A program made the translations under genes and the position numbers. From Noviherbaspirillum_A sp047237965 (GTDB lineage Bacteria; Pseudomonadota; Gammaproteobacteria; Burkholderiales; Burkholderiaceae_D), in contig NZ_JBDFLX010000001.1 in assembly GCF_047237965.1 (NCBI RefSeq), forward strand, positions 682,001-746,000: a DNA stretch of 64,000 bases, written 5' to 3'. Shown here piece by piece: positions 52,901-61,683 of the stretch (position 1 is the first letter of the stretch; each line of letters starts with the position of its first letter). The notes below the pieces were generated by a model. The model was not told the origin of the DNA. It did not search any database and worked only from the letters and a program-made list of their open reading frames with translations.

Positions 52901-53806
52901 TCAATGATGGATGGTTTTTGACGACACGCCGGCTTTAGTGCCGGCAGAGAGGGTCCTCATGAGCAGAACGCCAGGTAACGACGAGACCACGGTGATGAGG
53001 AAGAAGCAACTGGATAGCACTACCCCGTGAATCGGATCAATGCCTAGAAGGTTGAGGCAATAGAAAAAGGTGACTTCGCGCGCGCCTAAGCCTCCCAGGC
53101 TCAAAGGCAGTACGGCCACGATGGATGATGCGAGAAACACGGCGAGGTAGGGAATGTATTGCGATATCGAGACGTTTAGAAAGGCCAACAGCAGGCCGAT
53201 GCCGATAAGCTGCAACAGCTGAACCGCCAGGCCAGAGGCGAATATCCGTAACGTGGTAGGGAATCTGAAGCTGAAAAATAGCCTATGGCCGATCAGGAAG
53301 CTTAGAAGCGTCAATACAATGCAAGCAAAGGCCGCCCTAGATGACCACGATCCATGCCACCCCAACCCCACCCAAGGCACCAACCCGCACAACAACAACA
53401 ACAAACACAACAATCCACTAACCCGATCCGCCAGCGTCACCAGCACCAGCTTCTTCACCGGCACACCCTGCTGCCGATTCAACACGAAAATCTTGTACCC
53501 ATCCCCGCCTATTCCTCCCGGCAGGAACAGGTTCAGAAACATCCCCGCGTAATAAAGCCGCAGGTTCTGTCCCTCCGACAGCACCACACCCACATGCCGC
53601 TGATAGATATTGAGCCGCAGCGCAGCCACGATCTTGGATGCATTGAATAGCACAAATGCTCCCAGCAGCCAGGGCCAGCCACCGGGACGGTTAAGGATGG
53701 CTTTGATCTCGGTGAAATCAAGCTTCTGTGCCAGAAATGCCACCAGCCCCACCGAGACCAGGACCTGGACGGCAAGCTTGATCCACTTACGTGCGCGGCT
53801 GGACAA
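52901..53806 (-). CDS. Flippase-like integral membrane protein (lysylphosphatidylglycerol synthase TM / UPF0104)
   Basis: 301 residues with about eight hydrophobic segments and no soluble catalytic domain. Family motifs include GGIGGDGYKIFVLNRQQGVPV near residue 96 and PLSLGGLGAREVTFFYCL near 235. Proteins of this type are thought to flip lipids or lipid-linked sugars. The gene overlaps the preceding GT2 gene by 20 bp, so it is coupled to it, suggesting transport of the polyprenyl-linked sugar that the GT2 makes. Codon use inside the gene changes near 53340-53420, with a run of TTG leucines. Confidence 0.85.
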   Translation of the reverse strand: MSSRARKWIKLAVQVLVSVGLVAFLAQKLDFTEIKAILNRPGGWPWLLGAFVLFNASKIVAALRLNIYQRHVGVVLSEGQNLRLYYAGMFLNLFLPGGIGGDGYKIFVLNRQQGVPVKKLVLVTLADRVSGLLCLLLLLCGLVPWVGLGWHGSWSSRAAFACIVLTLLSFLIGHRLFFSFRFPTTLRIFASGLAVQLLQLIGIGLLLAFLNVSISQYIPYLAVFLASSIVAVLPLSLGGLGAREVTFFYCLNLLGIDPIHGVVLSSCFFLITVVSSLPGVLLMRTLSAGTKAGVSSKTIHH

Positions 53807-54728
53807 GGATCTGCTTCTTGATGTTGTAGGGCTTCTTGTTCTGCGACTCGTAATAGGTGCGCATGATCAGGTCCGCCATGAAGCCGGTGGTGATCAACTG
53901 GATGCCGGTGAAGGTCAGCAGCACGCCGACGAACAGCAGCGGCCGGCCGCCTATGCTGCCCACCATGATCTTTTCCACCAGAAGGTAAAGGTTGATCAGC
54001 ACGCCCACCAGGAACAGCGCCAGTCCGGTGCCGCCAAACAGATGCATCGGACGCTGGCCATACTTCTGGAAGAACAGCATCAGCATCAGGTCGCTGGCAA
54101 CCTTGAAGGTGCGGCCCAGGCCGTATTTCGATACGCCGGCATGCCGCGAGTGATGTCGTACTTCCATCTGGGTCATCCTGGCGCCGTACATGCTGGCCAG
54201 CACCGGGATATAGCGGTGCAGTTCGCCGTACAGTCCCAGGCTCTTGGCAACGTCGCTGCGGAACAGTTTCAGGGTGCAGCCATAGTCCTTCATGTGCACG
54301 CCAGTGCTGCGGCGTATCAGCCAGTTGGCGATCTTGCTGGGCACCTTGCGCAGCAGGAAGCCGTCCTGGCGCTTGGCGCGTATGCCGGCGACCACGTCCC
54401 AGTTGCCTTCTTCCATGCACTTGATCATCAGCGGGATGTCCAGCGGGTCGTTCTGCATGTCGCCGTCGAGCATCACGATCAGTTCGCCTTCCGCGGCATC
54501 GATGCCGGCTGCCATTGCCGTGGTCTGGCCATAGTTGCGGTTCAGCACCAGGATTCGGGTGGATGGCGAACCGTACTGCTCGATCTCCGCGACGGTGCGG
54601 TCGCTCGAGCCGTCATCCACGAAGATCACTTCGTGCTCGATGCCGGCGAGCGCCTCGGCAATGCGGCTGGTCAGCAGCGCAATATTGCCTTCCTCGTTCA
54701 TGACCGGGATGACGACTGATAAAAACAT
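53787..54728 (-). CDS. GT2 polyprenyl-phosphate glycosyltransferase (DPM1/ArnC-like)
   Basis: 313 residues. The GT-A domain has MFLSVVIPVMNEEGNIALL, VDDGSSDRTVAEIEQ near 37 and LDGDMQNDPLDIPL near 92 with the DxD. The C-terminus has two membrane helices (LFGGTGLALFLVGVLINLYL; GRPLLFVGVLLTFTGIQLI). Such enzymes attach a sugar to undecaprenyl phosphate on the cytoplasmic face. With the flippase-like protein and the GT39 transferase upstream it makes a three-step sugar-decoration module. Confidence 0.92.
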   Translation of the reverse strand: MFLSVVIPVMNEEGNIALLTSRIAEALAGIEHEVIFVDDGSSDRTVAEIEQYGSPSTRILVLNRNYGQTTAMAAGIDAAEGELIVMLDGDMQNDPLDIPLMIKCMEEGNWDVVAGIRAKRQDGFLLRKVPSKIANWLIRRSTGVHMKDYGCTLKLFRSDVAKSLGLYGELHRYIPVLASMYGARMTQMEVRHHSRHAGVSKYGLGRTFKVASDLMLMLFFQKYGQRPMHLFGGTGLALFLVGVLINLYLLVEKIMVGSIGGRPLLFVGVLLTFTGIQLITTGFMADLIMRTYYESQNKKPYNIKKQILVQPRT

Positions 54729-54778
54729 GACTATTCCTTATGGGAGTTCTGAATGGCAAGCTGGCGGCGACCTGCATT

Positions 54779-56296
54779 TTACCGATGAGAAGGAGCGGGC
54801 ACCACAAAGTGGGCGACGACGAAGGGCATCGTATCCTTGCCGCCATAACGATAGGGCAGGCTGATGGCCTGGGCTGGCGCCAGCCTGGCGTTCGGATAGG
54901 CCTTGCGGAAGCTGTCCAGCCAACCGGTTTCCTCGCCGGCGCGCATGACCAGCAAGCCTTCATCGGGAAGGGCAGTCCGCTCTTCCAGCATCCTGGGCAA
55001 CAGCAGCGTGCGCAGGGCAGGACGCTGGAAATGCAGATTGCCGGCCAACAGCTTGTCGACGGCGACGACCTCATGCACCTGCGGAAAGCGCTGTGCCAGC
55101 TCTTGGGTCAATGCCGGATAGGGATGGTGGGCACGCACGTACCGTCCGTAGGATGGTCCGAGATACACCCGCAGCGGCAGGGCGATCACAAAGCATGCGG
55201 CGACGAAGGCAGCAACCTTCATGATGCGACGGAATACCGCCGGCTGGGCCAGGCCGGGCAGCAGCAGAAAAAACAGCAGCGGCGCCGAGAACAGCATGGG
55301 CTGCATCCAGCGGTCCTTGACCCGGGTCACTTCGCCAGTGAGCACGATGATGATGATGGACCCGAGGTAGCCGGCATAGAGCCAGAGGAAGAACAGCGCT
55401 TCCGTGCTGGGGCGTCGAAGAACGGACCTGGCCGCCTTGCCGAAAAAAGACCTGCATGCCAGCAGATAGATCAGCCATATCGGCGTGATGAAGCTGACCG
55501 TGGCCACCAGCAGGCTGCGCAGGCCGGCAAGCACATTGAGCAGGAAACTGGTGGTGCTCTCATCCTTCATCTGTTCGATGGTGCCGCCGGCCGCGGTGTT
55601 GAAATGCTGCAGCACCCACAGGCCGTGCGGCAGCAGGCATAGCACCGCGACGGCAATGGAGACGACTATCCTGCGGTTCCAGACAATGGCCCGATGCTGG
55701 GGCACCATGAGGCTGGCGACAATCAGCCCGATGGTGAAGATCACGAAGTTGTACTTGGTCTGCATGCCCAACCCCAGCAGCAAGCCGAACAGGGCGTAGC
55801 GGGTAGCCGTGGGGCGCCGAAGCAGGGCGAAATAGGCATACAGCGACATGCTGGCGATGGTTGTCAGCAGCACCGAGTGGGTCAGATCGCGCTGCGCCTC
55901 CCAGCCTATCTGCGGCAGCAGCAGCAGTGAGGCGGAGACGGCCATCGCCCCCAGGCTGCCGACCAGCGGTCTGGCGGTGAGAAACAGAAAAAAGTAGATA
56001 CCGAACAGGCACAGGCTCTTCAACAGCGCCAGGGCGAACAGGTTCAGGCCCAGCGTGGAGAACAGCAGCCATTGCAGCCAGTTATACAGCGGCGGCTGCG
56101 TGCCGTAGCCCATGCGCAGATGCTGGAACTCGAAGGCCTGCTCGGCTTCGTCCAGGTCCAGCGAGTCGGACAGGTTTAGCCGGATCAGCAGATGCGCCAG
56201 GAAATAGAGCGCAAGGACAAGAACGAAGCGGGTCGCTTGCCTGTCTCTGAGCCATGACTGCTGAACCGGCAGCGGATCGCGTGGGGGATTGTGCAT
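54779..56296 (-). CDS. GT39 (ArnT/PMT-like) membrane glycosyltransferase
   Basis: 505 residues with about 11 hydrophobic segments and a C-terminal periplasmic region. The first periplasmic loop has SDSLDLDEAEQAFEFQH near residue 42, carrying the acidic residues typical of the GT39/ArnT active site, followed by GYGTQPPLYNWLQWLLF. It uses a polyprenyl-phosphate sugar donor on the periplasmic side to modify lipid A, a glycan or a protein. It is the first gene of a three-gene minus-strand operon; the next gene makes its likely donor. The acceptor is unknown. Confidence 0.88.
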   Translation of the reverse strand: MHNPPRDPLPVQQSWLRDRQATRFVLVLALYFLAHLLIRLNLSDSLDLDEAEQAFEFQHLRMGYGTQPPLYNWLQWLLFSTLGLNLFALALLKSLCLFGIYFFLFLTARPLVGSLGAMAVSASLLLLPQIGWEAQRDLTHSVLLTTIASMSLYAYFALLRRPTATRYALFGLLLGLGMQTKYNFVIFTIGLIVASLMVPQHRAIVWNRRIVVSIAVAVLCLLPHGLWVLQHFNTAAGGTIEQMKDESTTSFLLNVLAGLRSLLVATVSFITPIWLIYLLACRSFFGKAARSVLRRPSTEALFFLWLYAGYLGSIIIIVLTGEVTRVKDRWMQPMLFSAPLLFFLLLPGLAQPAVFRRIMKVAAFVAACFVIALPLRVYLGPSYGRYVRAHHPYPALTQELAQRFPQVHEVVAVDKLLAGNLHFQRPALRTLLLPRMLEERTALPDEGLLVMRAGEETGWLDSFRKAYPNARLAPAQAISLPYRYGGKDTMPFVVAHFVVPAPSHR

Positions 56297-56620
56297 GCGT
56301 GATGGTTGGTGCCAAAGAGAAACCGAGGCCGGATGTTAGCAAAGTTGCGGTCTGGATGGTTTGCCCGAGCACGGCAGGCGGAACAGTAAACCCGGTTCCG
56401 CCTGCTGGATGGGGTGACAGACCGGCCCAAGTTGGGTGCGCTGCGGCGTGTGGCGAAGAAGGCAGCCGTCAGGGCTCAGCCTTGCCGGCAAGCCGATATG
56501 CGGTTCGCCGCCGGACAATGAATCGCCAAAAATTCCTGCTTCCACTCCGATTAAACCTCTGTATAATTTTGAACGGTCGTGCTTTTTAGACGGTACAAGG
56601 TACAAAATAACGGAGGCAGC
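56297..56620. other. Divergent intergenic region with hairpin and acyl-CoA operon promoter
   Basis: 324 nt without a gene. An 11-bp-stem hairpin (GCAGGCGGAAC with its complement) is at 56374-56405. A good -10 for the plus strand is at 56562. Confidence 0.6.
56540..56567 (+). promoter_or_regulatory. Sigma-70 promoter candidate of the acyl-CoA dehydrogenase operon
   Basis: A perfect TATAAT at 56562-56567 with a weak -35 (TTCCAC, 56540-56545) at 16 nt. The expected start is near 56574, about 47 nt before the ATG. Confidence 0.5.
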
Positions 56621-57817
56621 ATGGATTTGAACTACAGTGCGGAAGACATTGCATTCCGCGATCAGGTCAGGGCGTATCTCGACGCCAATCTCCCCAAGGA
56701 TCTCCAGCAGAAAGTGCTGAACCACAAGCGCCTGTCGAAGGAAGACTTCGTGCGCTGGCACAAGATCGTCGCCAAGCAGGGCTGGGTCGGCACCGGCTGG
56801 CCGGTCGAATACGGCGGCACCGGCTGGAATGCGGTGCAGCGCCATATCTGGGAAGAGGAATGCGCCCGCGCCGGCACGCCGCCCATCCTGCCTTTTGGCG
56901 TGAACATGGTGGCGCCCGTCATCATGGCCTTCGGCAACGAGGCGCAGAAAAAATATTACCTGCCGCGCATCCTCAATTGCGACGACTGGTGGTGCCAGGG
57001 CTATTCCGAGCCGGGCGCCGGTTCCGACCTCGCTTCCCTGAAAACCCGCGCCGAGCGCCAGGGCGACCATTACATCGTTAACGGCCAGAAGACCTGGACC
57101 ACGCTGGGCCAGCATGCCGACATGATCTTCTGCCTGGTGCGCACCGACACCGGCGCCCGCAAGCAGGAAGGCATTTCCTTCCTGCTGATCGACATGAAGA
57201 CGCCAGGCATCACCGTGCGCCCTATCATCATGCTGGACGAAGACCATGAAGTGAACGAAGTCTTCTTCGACAACGTGAAGGTGCCGGTCGAGAACCTGAT
57301 CGGCGAAGAGAACAAGGGCTGGACCTACGCCAAATACCTGCTGGGCCACGAGCGCACCAATATCGCTGCCGTCGGCCGCGCCAAGCGCGAGCTGCAGTTC
57401 TTGAAGCGCATCGCCACCGAGCACCTGAAGAACGGCAAGCCCATGCTGGAAGACCCGGTATTCGCCGCCAAGGTCGCGATGCTGGAAATCGAGATCATGG
57501 CGCTGGAAGTCACCGTGCTGAAGGTTATTTCCGAGGACAGCAAGCGCCGCGGTCCAGGACCGGAAGCCTCGATGCTCAAGGTCAAGGGCACCGAAGTGCA
57601 GCAGATGCTGACCGAACTGATGGTGGAAGCCGTCGGACCGTACAGCCTGCCATTCGACCGCCACTATCTGGAAGGCCAGGAAGCGCACAGCGTCTTTGGC
57701 GACGATGACGCCGCGCCGCTGGCATCGTACTACTTCAACTTCCGCAAGACGTCGATCTATGGCGGATCGAACGAGATCCAGAAAAACATCATCACGCAGA
57801 TGATCCTCGGACTGTAG
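56621..57817 (+). CDS. Acyl-CoA dehydrogenase, probable subunit of a heteromeric pair
   Basis: 398 residues from the ATG at 56621, with GGAGG 4 nt upstream. The FAD/acyl-CoA dehydrogenase fold is complete: helical N-terminus, WWCQGYSEPGAGSDLASL near residue 127, FLLIDMKTPGI near 190 and the C-terminal SIYGGSNEIQKNIITQMILG. The place of the usual catalytic Glu (Y-E-G in MCAD) is Gly, as in FadE-type subunits whose base lies elsewhere. It lies 9 nt upstream of a second, different dehydrogenase gene. Together they probably form an alpha2beta2 enzyme oxidising an unusual acyl-CoA. Confidence 0.92.
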   Translation: MDLNYSAEDIAFRDQVRAYLDANLPKDLQQKVLNHKRLSKEDFVRWHKIVAKQGWVGTGWPVEYGGTGWNAVQRHIWEEECARAGTPPILPFGVNMVAPVIMAFGNEAQKKYYLPRILNCDDWWCQGYSEPGAGSDLASLKTRAERQGDHYIVNGQKTWTTLGQHADMIFCLVRTDTGARKQEGISFLLIDMKTPGITVRPIIMLDEDHEVNEVFFDNVKVPVENLIGEENKGWTYAKYLLGHERTNIAAVGRAKRELQFLKRIATEHLKNGKPMLEDPVFAAKVAMLEIEIMALEVTVLKVISEDSKRRGPGPEASMLKVKGTEVQQMLTELMVEAVGPYSLPFDRHYLEGQEAHSVFGDDDAAPLASYYFNFRKTSIYGGSNEIQKNIITQMILGL

Positions 57818-57826
57818 GAGACAAGC

Positions 57827-58966
57827 ATGGACTTTGAATTTACGCAAGAACAGCAGCAGTTTTCCGATGCCTTGCGGCGCTGGATGGAAAAGGACTACAC
57901 CTTCGAGCATCGCAAGAAGATCCTTCATTCGGAGACCGGCGTGTCTTCCGATGCATGGAACACGCTGACCGAGCTCGGCATGACGGCGCTGCCGGTGCCG
58001 GAAGAGCAGGGCGGTTTCAGCGGTTCCGCCATCGACATGATGGTGGTGATGAAAGAAATCGGGCGTGGCCTGGTGGTGGAGCCGTATCTTGCCACCGCGC
58101 TGGGCGCGCAGTTCCTGAACCTGGCTGGCAAGCAGGAAAGCCTGCTGGAGCAGGTCGCCACCGGCGAACTGAAGCTGGCCGCGGCGCTGGGCGAGAAGCA
58201 GGCGCGCTTCGACCTGTTCGACATCACCACCACGGCCGCCGCCAGCGGCGACGGCTATGTGCTCAATGGCACCAAGGTCGTGGTCATCCACGGCGGCCAG
58301 GCTGACCAGCTAATCGTGTCAGCCCGCAGCGGCGGCGCGCAGCGCGACACCAAGGGCATTTCCCTGTTCCTGGTGCCGGCCAATGCAGCCGGCGTCAACC
58401 GCCGTGACTACCGCACCATCGACGGCCAGCGCGCCGCCGACATCCGGCTTGAAAACGTCCAGGTGCCGGCATCGGCGCTGCTGGGCGCCGCCGGCGAAGG
58501 CTGGGAAATCCTCGATGCGGCCGCCGATTATGGCGTGACCCTGCTGTGCGCCGAAGCCATCGGCGCGATGGAAGCGCTGAACGCTTCCACGCTGGACTAC
58601 CTGAAGACCCGCCAGCAGTTCGGCGTGCCCATCGGTAAATTCCAGGCGCTGCAGCACCGCATGGCCGAGATGTTCATGCAGTACCAGCAGGCCAGCTCGA
58701 TGGCCACGCTGGCTGCTGTCAAGGTGGCGTCGAGCGACCCGGTTGAGCGTCGCCGCACGGTGTCGGCTGCCAAGGCCAGGGTAGGCCAGGCGGCCCGCTT
58801 CGTGGGCCAGCAGGCGGTGCAGCTGCATGGCGGCATGGGCGTGACCGACGAACTGCCGGCGGCGCATCATTTCAAGCGCCTGACCATGATCGAGCAGACC
58901 CTGGGCGATACCGACTACCACCTGGCGCGCTTCGTCGCCCAGCCCGGTTTTTCGCAAGCGGCCTGA
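57827..58966 (+). CDS. Acyl-CoA dehydrogenase, probable partner subunit
   Basis: A 379-residue acyl-CoA dehydrogenase that starts MDFEFTQEQQQFSDALRRW. The beta-barrel region contains YVLNGTKVVVIHGGQADQL. The C-terminus has VQLHGGMGVTDELPAAHHF, the pattern of FadE28-like subunits, without the canonical catalytic Glu motif. It follows the first dehydrogenase gene by 9 nt and is itself followed by two MaoC-type hydratases, so the operon would carry out dehydrogenation and hydration of an acyl-CoA side chain. Substrate unknown. Confidence 0.92.
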   Translation: MDFEFTQEQQQFSDALRRWMEKDYTFEHRKKILHSETGVSSDAWNTLTELGMTALPVPEEQGGFSGSAIDMMVVMKEIGRGLVVEPYLATALGAQFLNLAGKQESLLEQVATGELKLAAALGEKQARFDLFDITTTAAASGDGYVLNGTKVVVIHGGQADQLIVSARSGGAQRDTKGISLFLVPANAAGVNRRDYRTIDGQRAADIRLENVQVPASALLGAAGEGWEILDAAADYGVTLLCAEAIGAMEALNASTLDYLKTRQQFGVPIGKFQALQHRMAEMFMQYQQASSMATLAAVKVASSDPVERRRTVSAAKARVGQAARFVGQQAVQLHGGMGVTDELPAAHHFKRLTMIEQTLGDTDYHLARFVAQPGFSQAA

Positions 58967-58990
58967 TCGCAACCCGGCAAAGGACTCCTC

Positions 58991-59452
58991 ATGGCACAGC
59001 TGAAATGGTATTTCGAAGACTTCGAGCCCGGCCGCACCATCCCGGTGGGCAGCCGCAACGTGGACCAGGATGAGATCATTGCCTTTGCCAGGCAATTCGA
59101 TCCGCAGCCTTTCCATGTCGACCCGGAAGCGGCGGCGAAGTCCATGTTCGGCGGCATCATCGCCAGCGGCTGGCATACCTGCAGCATGATGATGCGCATG
59201 ATGGTGGACGGCTTCCTGTCTGAAGCCGCCAGCCTGGGCTCGCCGGGCGTGGACGAGATCCGCTGGTTGAAGCCGGTACGCGCCGGCGACACGCTGGCGG
59301 TGACCACCACGGTGCTCGATGCACGCCCTTCATCCAGCCGGCCGGACCGCGGCGTGGTGCATACGATGTGGGAAGCGAAGAACCAGCATGGCGAGACGGT
59401 GGCTACCGTCAAGGGCATGGGCATGTTCCTGCGTCGGCCCGAGCAGGGCTGA
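58991..59452 (+). CDS. MaoC family enoyl-CoA hydratase/dehydratase
   Basis: A 153-residue hot-dog fold protein. The hydratase-2 motif is altered: FARQFDPQPFHVDPEAA near residue 36-52, with the Asp and His in place. FGGIIASGWHTCSMMMRMM near 56 follows. Length fits a single hot-dog domain. It could act with the next MaoC protein as a heterodimer, or as a homodimer. Likely reaction: reversible hydration of trans-2-enoyl-CoA. Confidence 0.9.
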   Translation: MAQLKWYFEDFEPGRTIPVGSRNVDQDEIIAFARQFDPQPFHVDPEAAAKSMFGGIIASGWHTCSMMMRMMVDGFLSEAASLGSPGVDEIRWLKPVRAGDTLAVTTTVLDARPSSSRPDRGVVHTMWEAKNQHGETVATVKGMGMFLRRPEQG

Positions 59453-59486
59453 TGCGCACAACAATAACGAACCTGATGGAGACGAG

Positions 59487-59942
59487 ATGCGTGAAATCGC
59501 AACGCTGGCCGAGCTGAAGGCTCTGGTCGGTCAGGAAGTGGCGGTATCGGACTGGGTGGAAATCAACCAGGAGAGGGTCAACCAGTTTGCGGAAGCAACC
59601 GGCGACCACCAATGGATACATCTCGATGTGGAACGCTGCAAGCGCGAGTCGCCCTTTGGCGGCCCGATTGCTCACGGCTTCCTGACGCTGTCGCTGCTGC
59701 CGATGCTGATGCAGAACTCGGTGCGCATGACGGATGTGCGCATGGGCGTCAACTATGGCCTGAACAAGGTCCGCTTCCCGGCGCCGGTGCCGGTAGGCAG
59801 CAAGGTACGCAGCCGCACCACGGTGCTGTCGGTCGAGGATATCGAAGGCGGCGCTCAGGTGACCTGGCAGGTGACGATAGAGCGTGAAGGCGGCGACAAG
59901 CCGGTCTGCGTGGCAGAGTCGATTTCCCGTCGCTATACCTGA
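59487..59942 (+). CDS. MaoC family enoyl-CoA hydratase/dehydratase
   Basis: 151 residues from the ATG at 59487, with GGAG 4 nt upstream. The hydratase motif FAEATGDHQWIHLDVERCK lies near residue 33-51 with Asp and His, and FGGPIAHGFLTLSLLP near 57-72. It is closer to the classical R-hydratase pattern than its upstream neighbour. It ends the four-gene operon before a strong terminator. Confidence 0.92.
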   Translation: MREIATLAELKALVGQEVAVSDWVEINQERVNQFAEATGDHQWIHLDVERCKRESPFGGPIAHGFLTLSLLPMLMQNSVRMTDVRMGVNYGLNKVRFPAPVPVGSKVRSRTTVLSVEDIEGGAQVTWQVTIEREGGDKPVCVAESISRRYT

Positions 59943-59962
59943 GTCTTTACCTGCAGCAGTGA

Positions 59963-60002
59963 AAAAAAGGCGCGATGCGGGCAACCGCATCGCGCCTTTT
60001 TT
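59963..60002. terminator. Bidirectional terminator after the acyl-CoA operon
   Basis: An 18-bp stem AAAAAAGGCGCGATGCGG with its complement around GCAA, followed by a T run. It lies between the MaoC gene (+) and the GST gene (-). Confidence 0.92.
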
Positions 60003-60042
60003 ACGTGGGTGCGCGGCGCTTGCAGCGGCCGGCATCGATGCA

Positions 60043-60735
60043 TCAGCGCTTGGCGTACTGGCTTGCGCCGAACAGCACCTCGCGCGCCTTGTCGTCGGTG
60101 ATGGGCTTGCGCAGGTTGGCCAGCACTTCCACGCCGCGCTGCACCGCCGGCCGTGTGGCAATCTCGTCGAACCATCGCTTCAGGTTGGAGAACTCCTCGA
60201 TTTCCACGCCCTGGTTCTTCCAGGAACGCAGCCACGGGAAGGTCGCGATGTCGGCGATGGTGTAGTCGCTTCCTGCCAGGTATCCCTCCTTGGCCACCTG
60301 CTTGTCGATCACGCCGTACAGCCGCTTGGCTTCATTGGTGTAGCGGTTGATTGCATACTCGACCTTCTCCGGCGCATAGATGCGGAAGTGATGCGCCTGT
60401 CCCAGCATCGGGCCGACGCCACCCATCTGGAACATCAGCCACTGCAAGGTGGTGAAGCGGTCGCGGTCGGTCTGGCCCAGGAACATGCCCGTCTTGCTGG
60501 CGAGGTAGAGCAGGATGGCGCCCGACTCGAACATCGACATCGGCTTGCCATCGATGCCGTCCGCATCGACGATGGCCGGTATCTTGTTGTTCGGCGAGAT
60601 CGCCAGGAACGCCGGCTTGAACTGGTCGCCAGCGCCGATATCGATGTGATGCACCCGATAGGGCAGGCCGGTTTCTTCCAGCATGATGTGAACCTTGTGG
60701 CCATTGGGCGTGGCCGTGGAATAGACGTCTATCAT
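60043..60735 (-). CDS. Glutathione S-transferase family protein (YfcG/Ure2p-like)
   Basis: A 230-residue protein. The N-terminal thioredoxin-fold domain has VYSTATPNGHKVHIMLEE, typical of the YfcG/Ure2p-like group, then SPNNKIPAIVD near 48 and the glutathione-binding MFESGAILLYLA near 68-79. The helical C-terminal domain has YTIADIATFPWLRSWK near 158. These enzymes bind GSH or GSSG and often have disulfide-bond oxidoreductase activity. It is a single gene, convergent with the acyl-CoA operon. Physiological substrate unknown. Confidence 0.92.
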   Translation of the reverse strand: MIDVYSTATPNGHKVHIMLEETGLPYRVHHIDIGAGDQFKPAFLAISPNNKIPAIVDADGIDGKPMSMFESGAILLYLASKTGMFLGQTDRDRFTTLQWLMFQMGGVGPMLGQAHHFRIYAPEKVEYAINRYTNEAKRLYGVIDKQVAKEGYLAGSDYTIADIATFPWLRSWKNQGVEIEEFSNLKRWFDEIATRPAVQRGVEVLANLRKPITDDKAREVLFGASQYAKR

Positions 60736-60784
60736 GAACTTCCCTTGAAGTTGAACGGAGGATGCGGTGCTGCAGGATTATGCA

Positions 60785-61546
60785 GAAGTTTGCGGGTTTA
60801 CGCAGGCCGTAACGGTTGCGGTTGCGGTTGCAGTTGCAGTTGCCGTTGCCGTTGCCGTTGTTTTTGAAGTTGTCGTTGCTTTTAGTCCCGTTGAGCGCGC
60901 CGTGACGTCGGTGCATGGAGCGGGAAAAGGTGCGGCGTCTGTCTGAGCCAAGCGCAGCTTGGCGAGTTTAGCCGCGCCCCGCTCCATGCATCGACGGCAC
61001 GGGGACCCTCGCGCAGCGAGGGCGCGATCACCGGGTCGCCTTTTTTTGCCTACTTTTTTTGGCGAAGCAAAAAAAGTAGGTCGCCTGCCGGGGCGAACTC
61101 CCGGCCTAGTCATGACGACAGTGCAGTCGGCTTGTTTCACCCGGCGGAAAGACGTCACTGCGAAGCAGCAGTTGCTTTTGAAGTTTGAAGTTTCAATACG
61201 AACGTCAACAACAACACCGACAGTGCAGCCCGTGCCTTGCCGGGTGACGCAAGGCGGTTGCACTGCCGTGGAGACAAGCCGGGAGTCCGTCCCGGCGGCC
61301 GGGTCACTTTTTTGCTTCGCCAAAAAAGTAACCAAAAAAGGCGACCCGATGATCGCGCCCCGCTGCGCGGGGTCCCCGTGTCAGCGGTACCCGGAGCGGG
61401 GCGCGGCTAAACTCGCCAAGCAAAGCTTGGCTCAGACAGACGCCGCACCTTTTCCCGCTCCGGGCACCGCTGACACGGCGCGCTCAACGGCACTTCACTG
61501 CAACGGCAACTTCAAAAGCAACGGCCAACTGCAACGGCAAAGCAGT
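60785..61546. repeat. Large palindromic intergenic element with hexamer tips
   Basis: The arms from about 60888 to 61135 and 61243 to 61490 are inverted copies, centred near 61189. Shared blocks include GGGAAAAGGTGCGGCGTCTG, GGCGAGTTTAGCCGCGCC and the AAAAAAGT-AGG/GGCGAAGC motif. A 12-bp A/T hairpin lies at 61049-61080. Outside the arms are decayed TTGCNG/CNGCAA hexamers at 60815-60870 and 61499-61546. The window start carries a second, truncated copy. No open reading frame or transposase is convincing inside, so it looks like a non-autonomous dispersed element. It separates the GST and acyl-CoA dehydrogenase genes. Confidence 0.8.
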
Positions 61547-61640
61547 TGCCATGACATGCCGCATCAAGGAGTTCCATCCTATGCTTTGTGCTTGATCGAC
61601 GGCCCCATCGTCGTCAACTGCCAAACACTTGTGCCAATAA

Positions 61641-61666
61641 AAAAGGCATGCTTGCGCATGCCTTTT
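61641..61666 (-). terminator. Terminator of the acyl-CoA dehydrogenase/phosphotransferase operon
   Basis: Stem AAAAGGCATGC/GCATGCCTTTT around TTGC; on the minus strand the stem is followed by further T residues. It is 18 nt past the dehydrogenase stop. Confidence 0.88.
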
Positions 61667-61683
61667 GCATGATGCTGCCCCGA

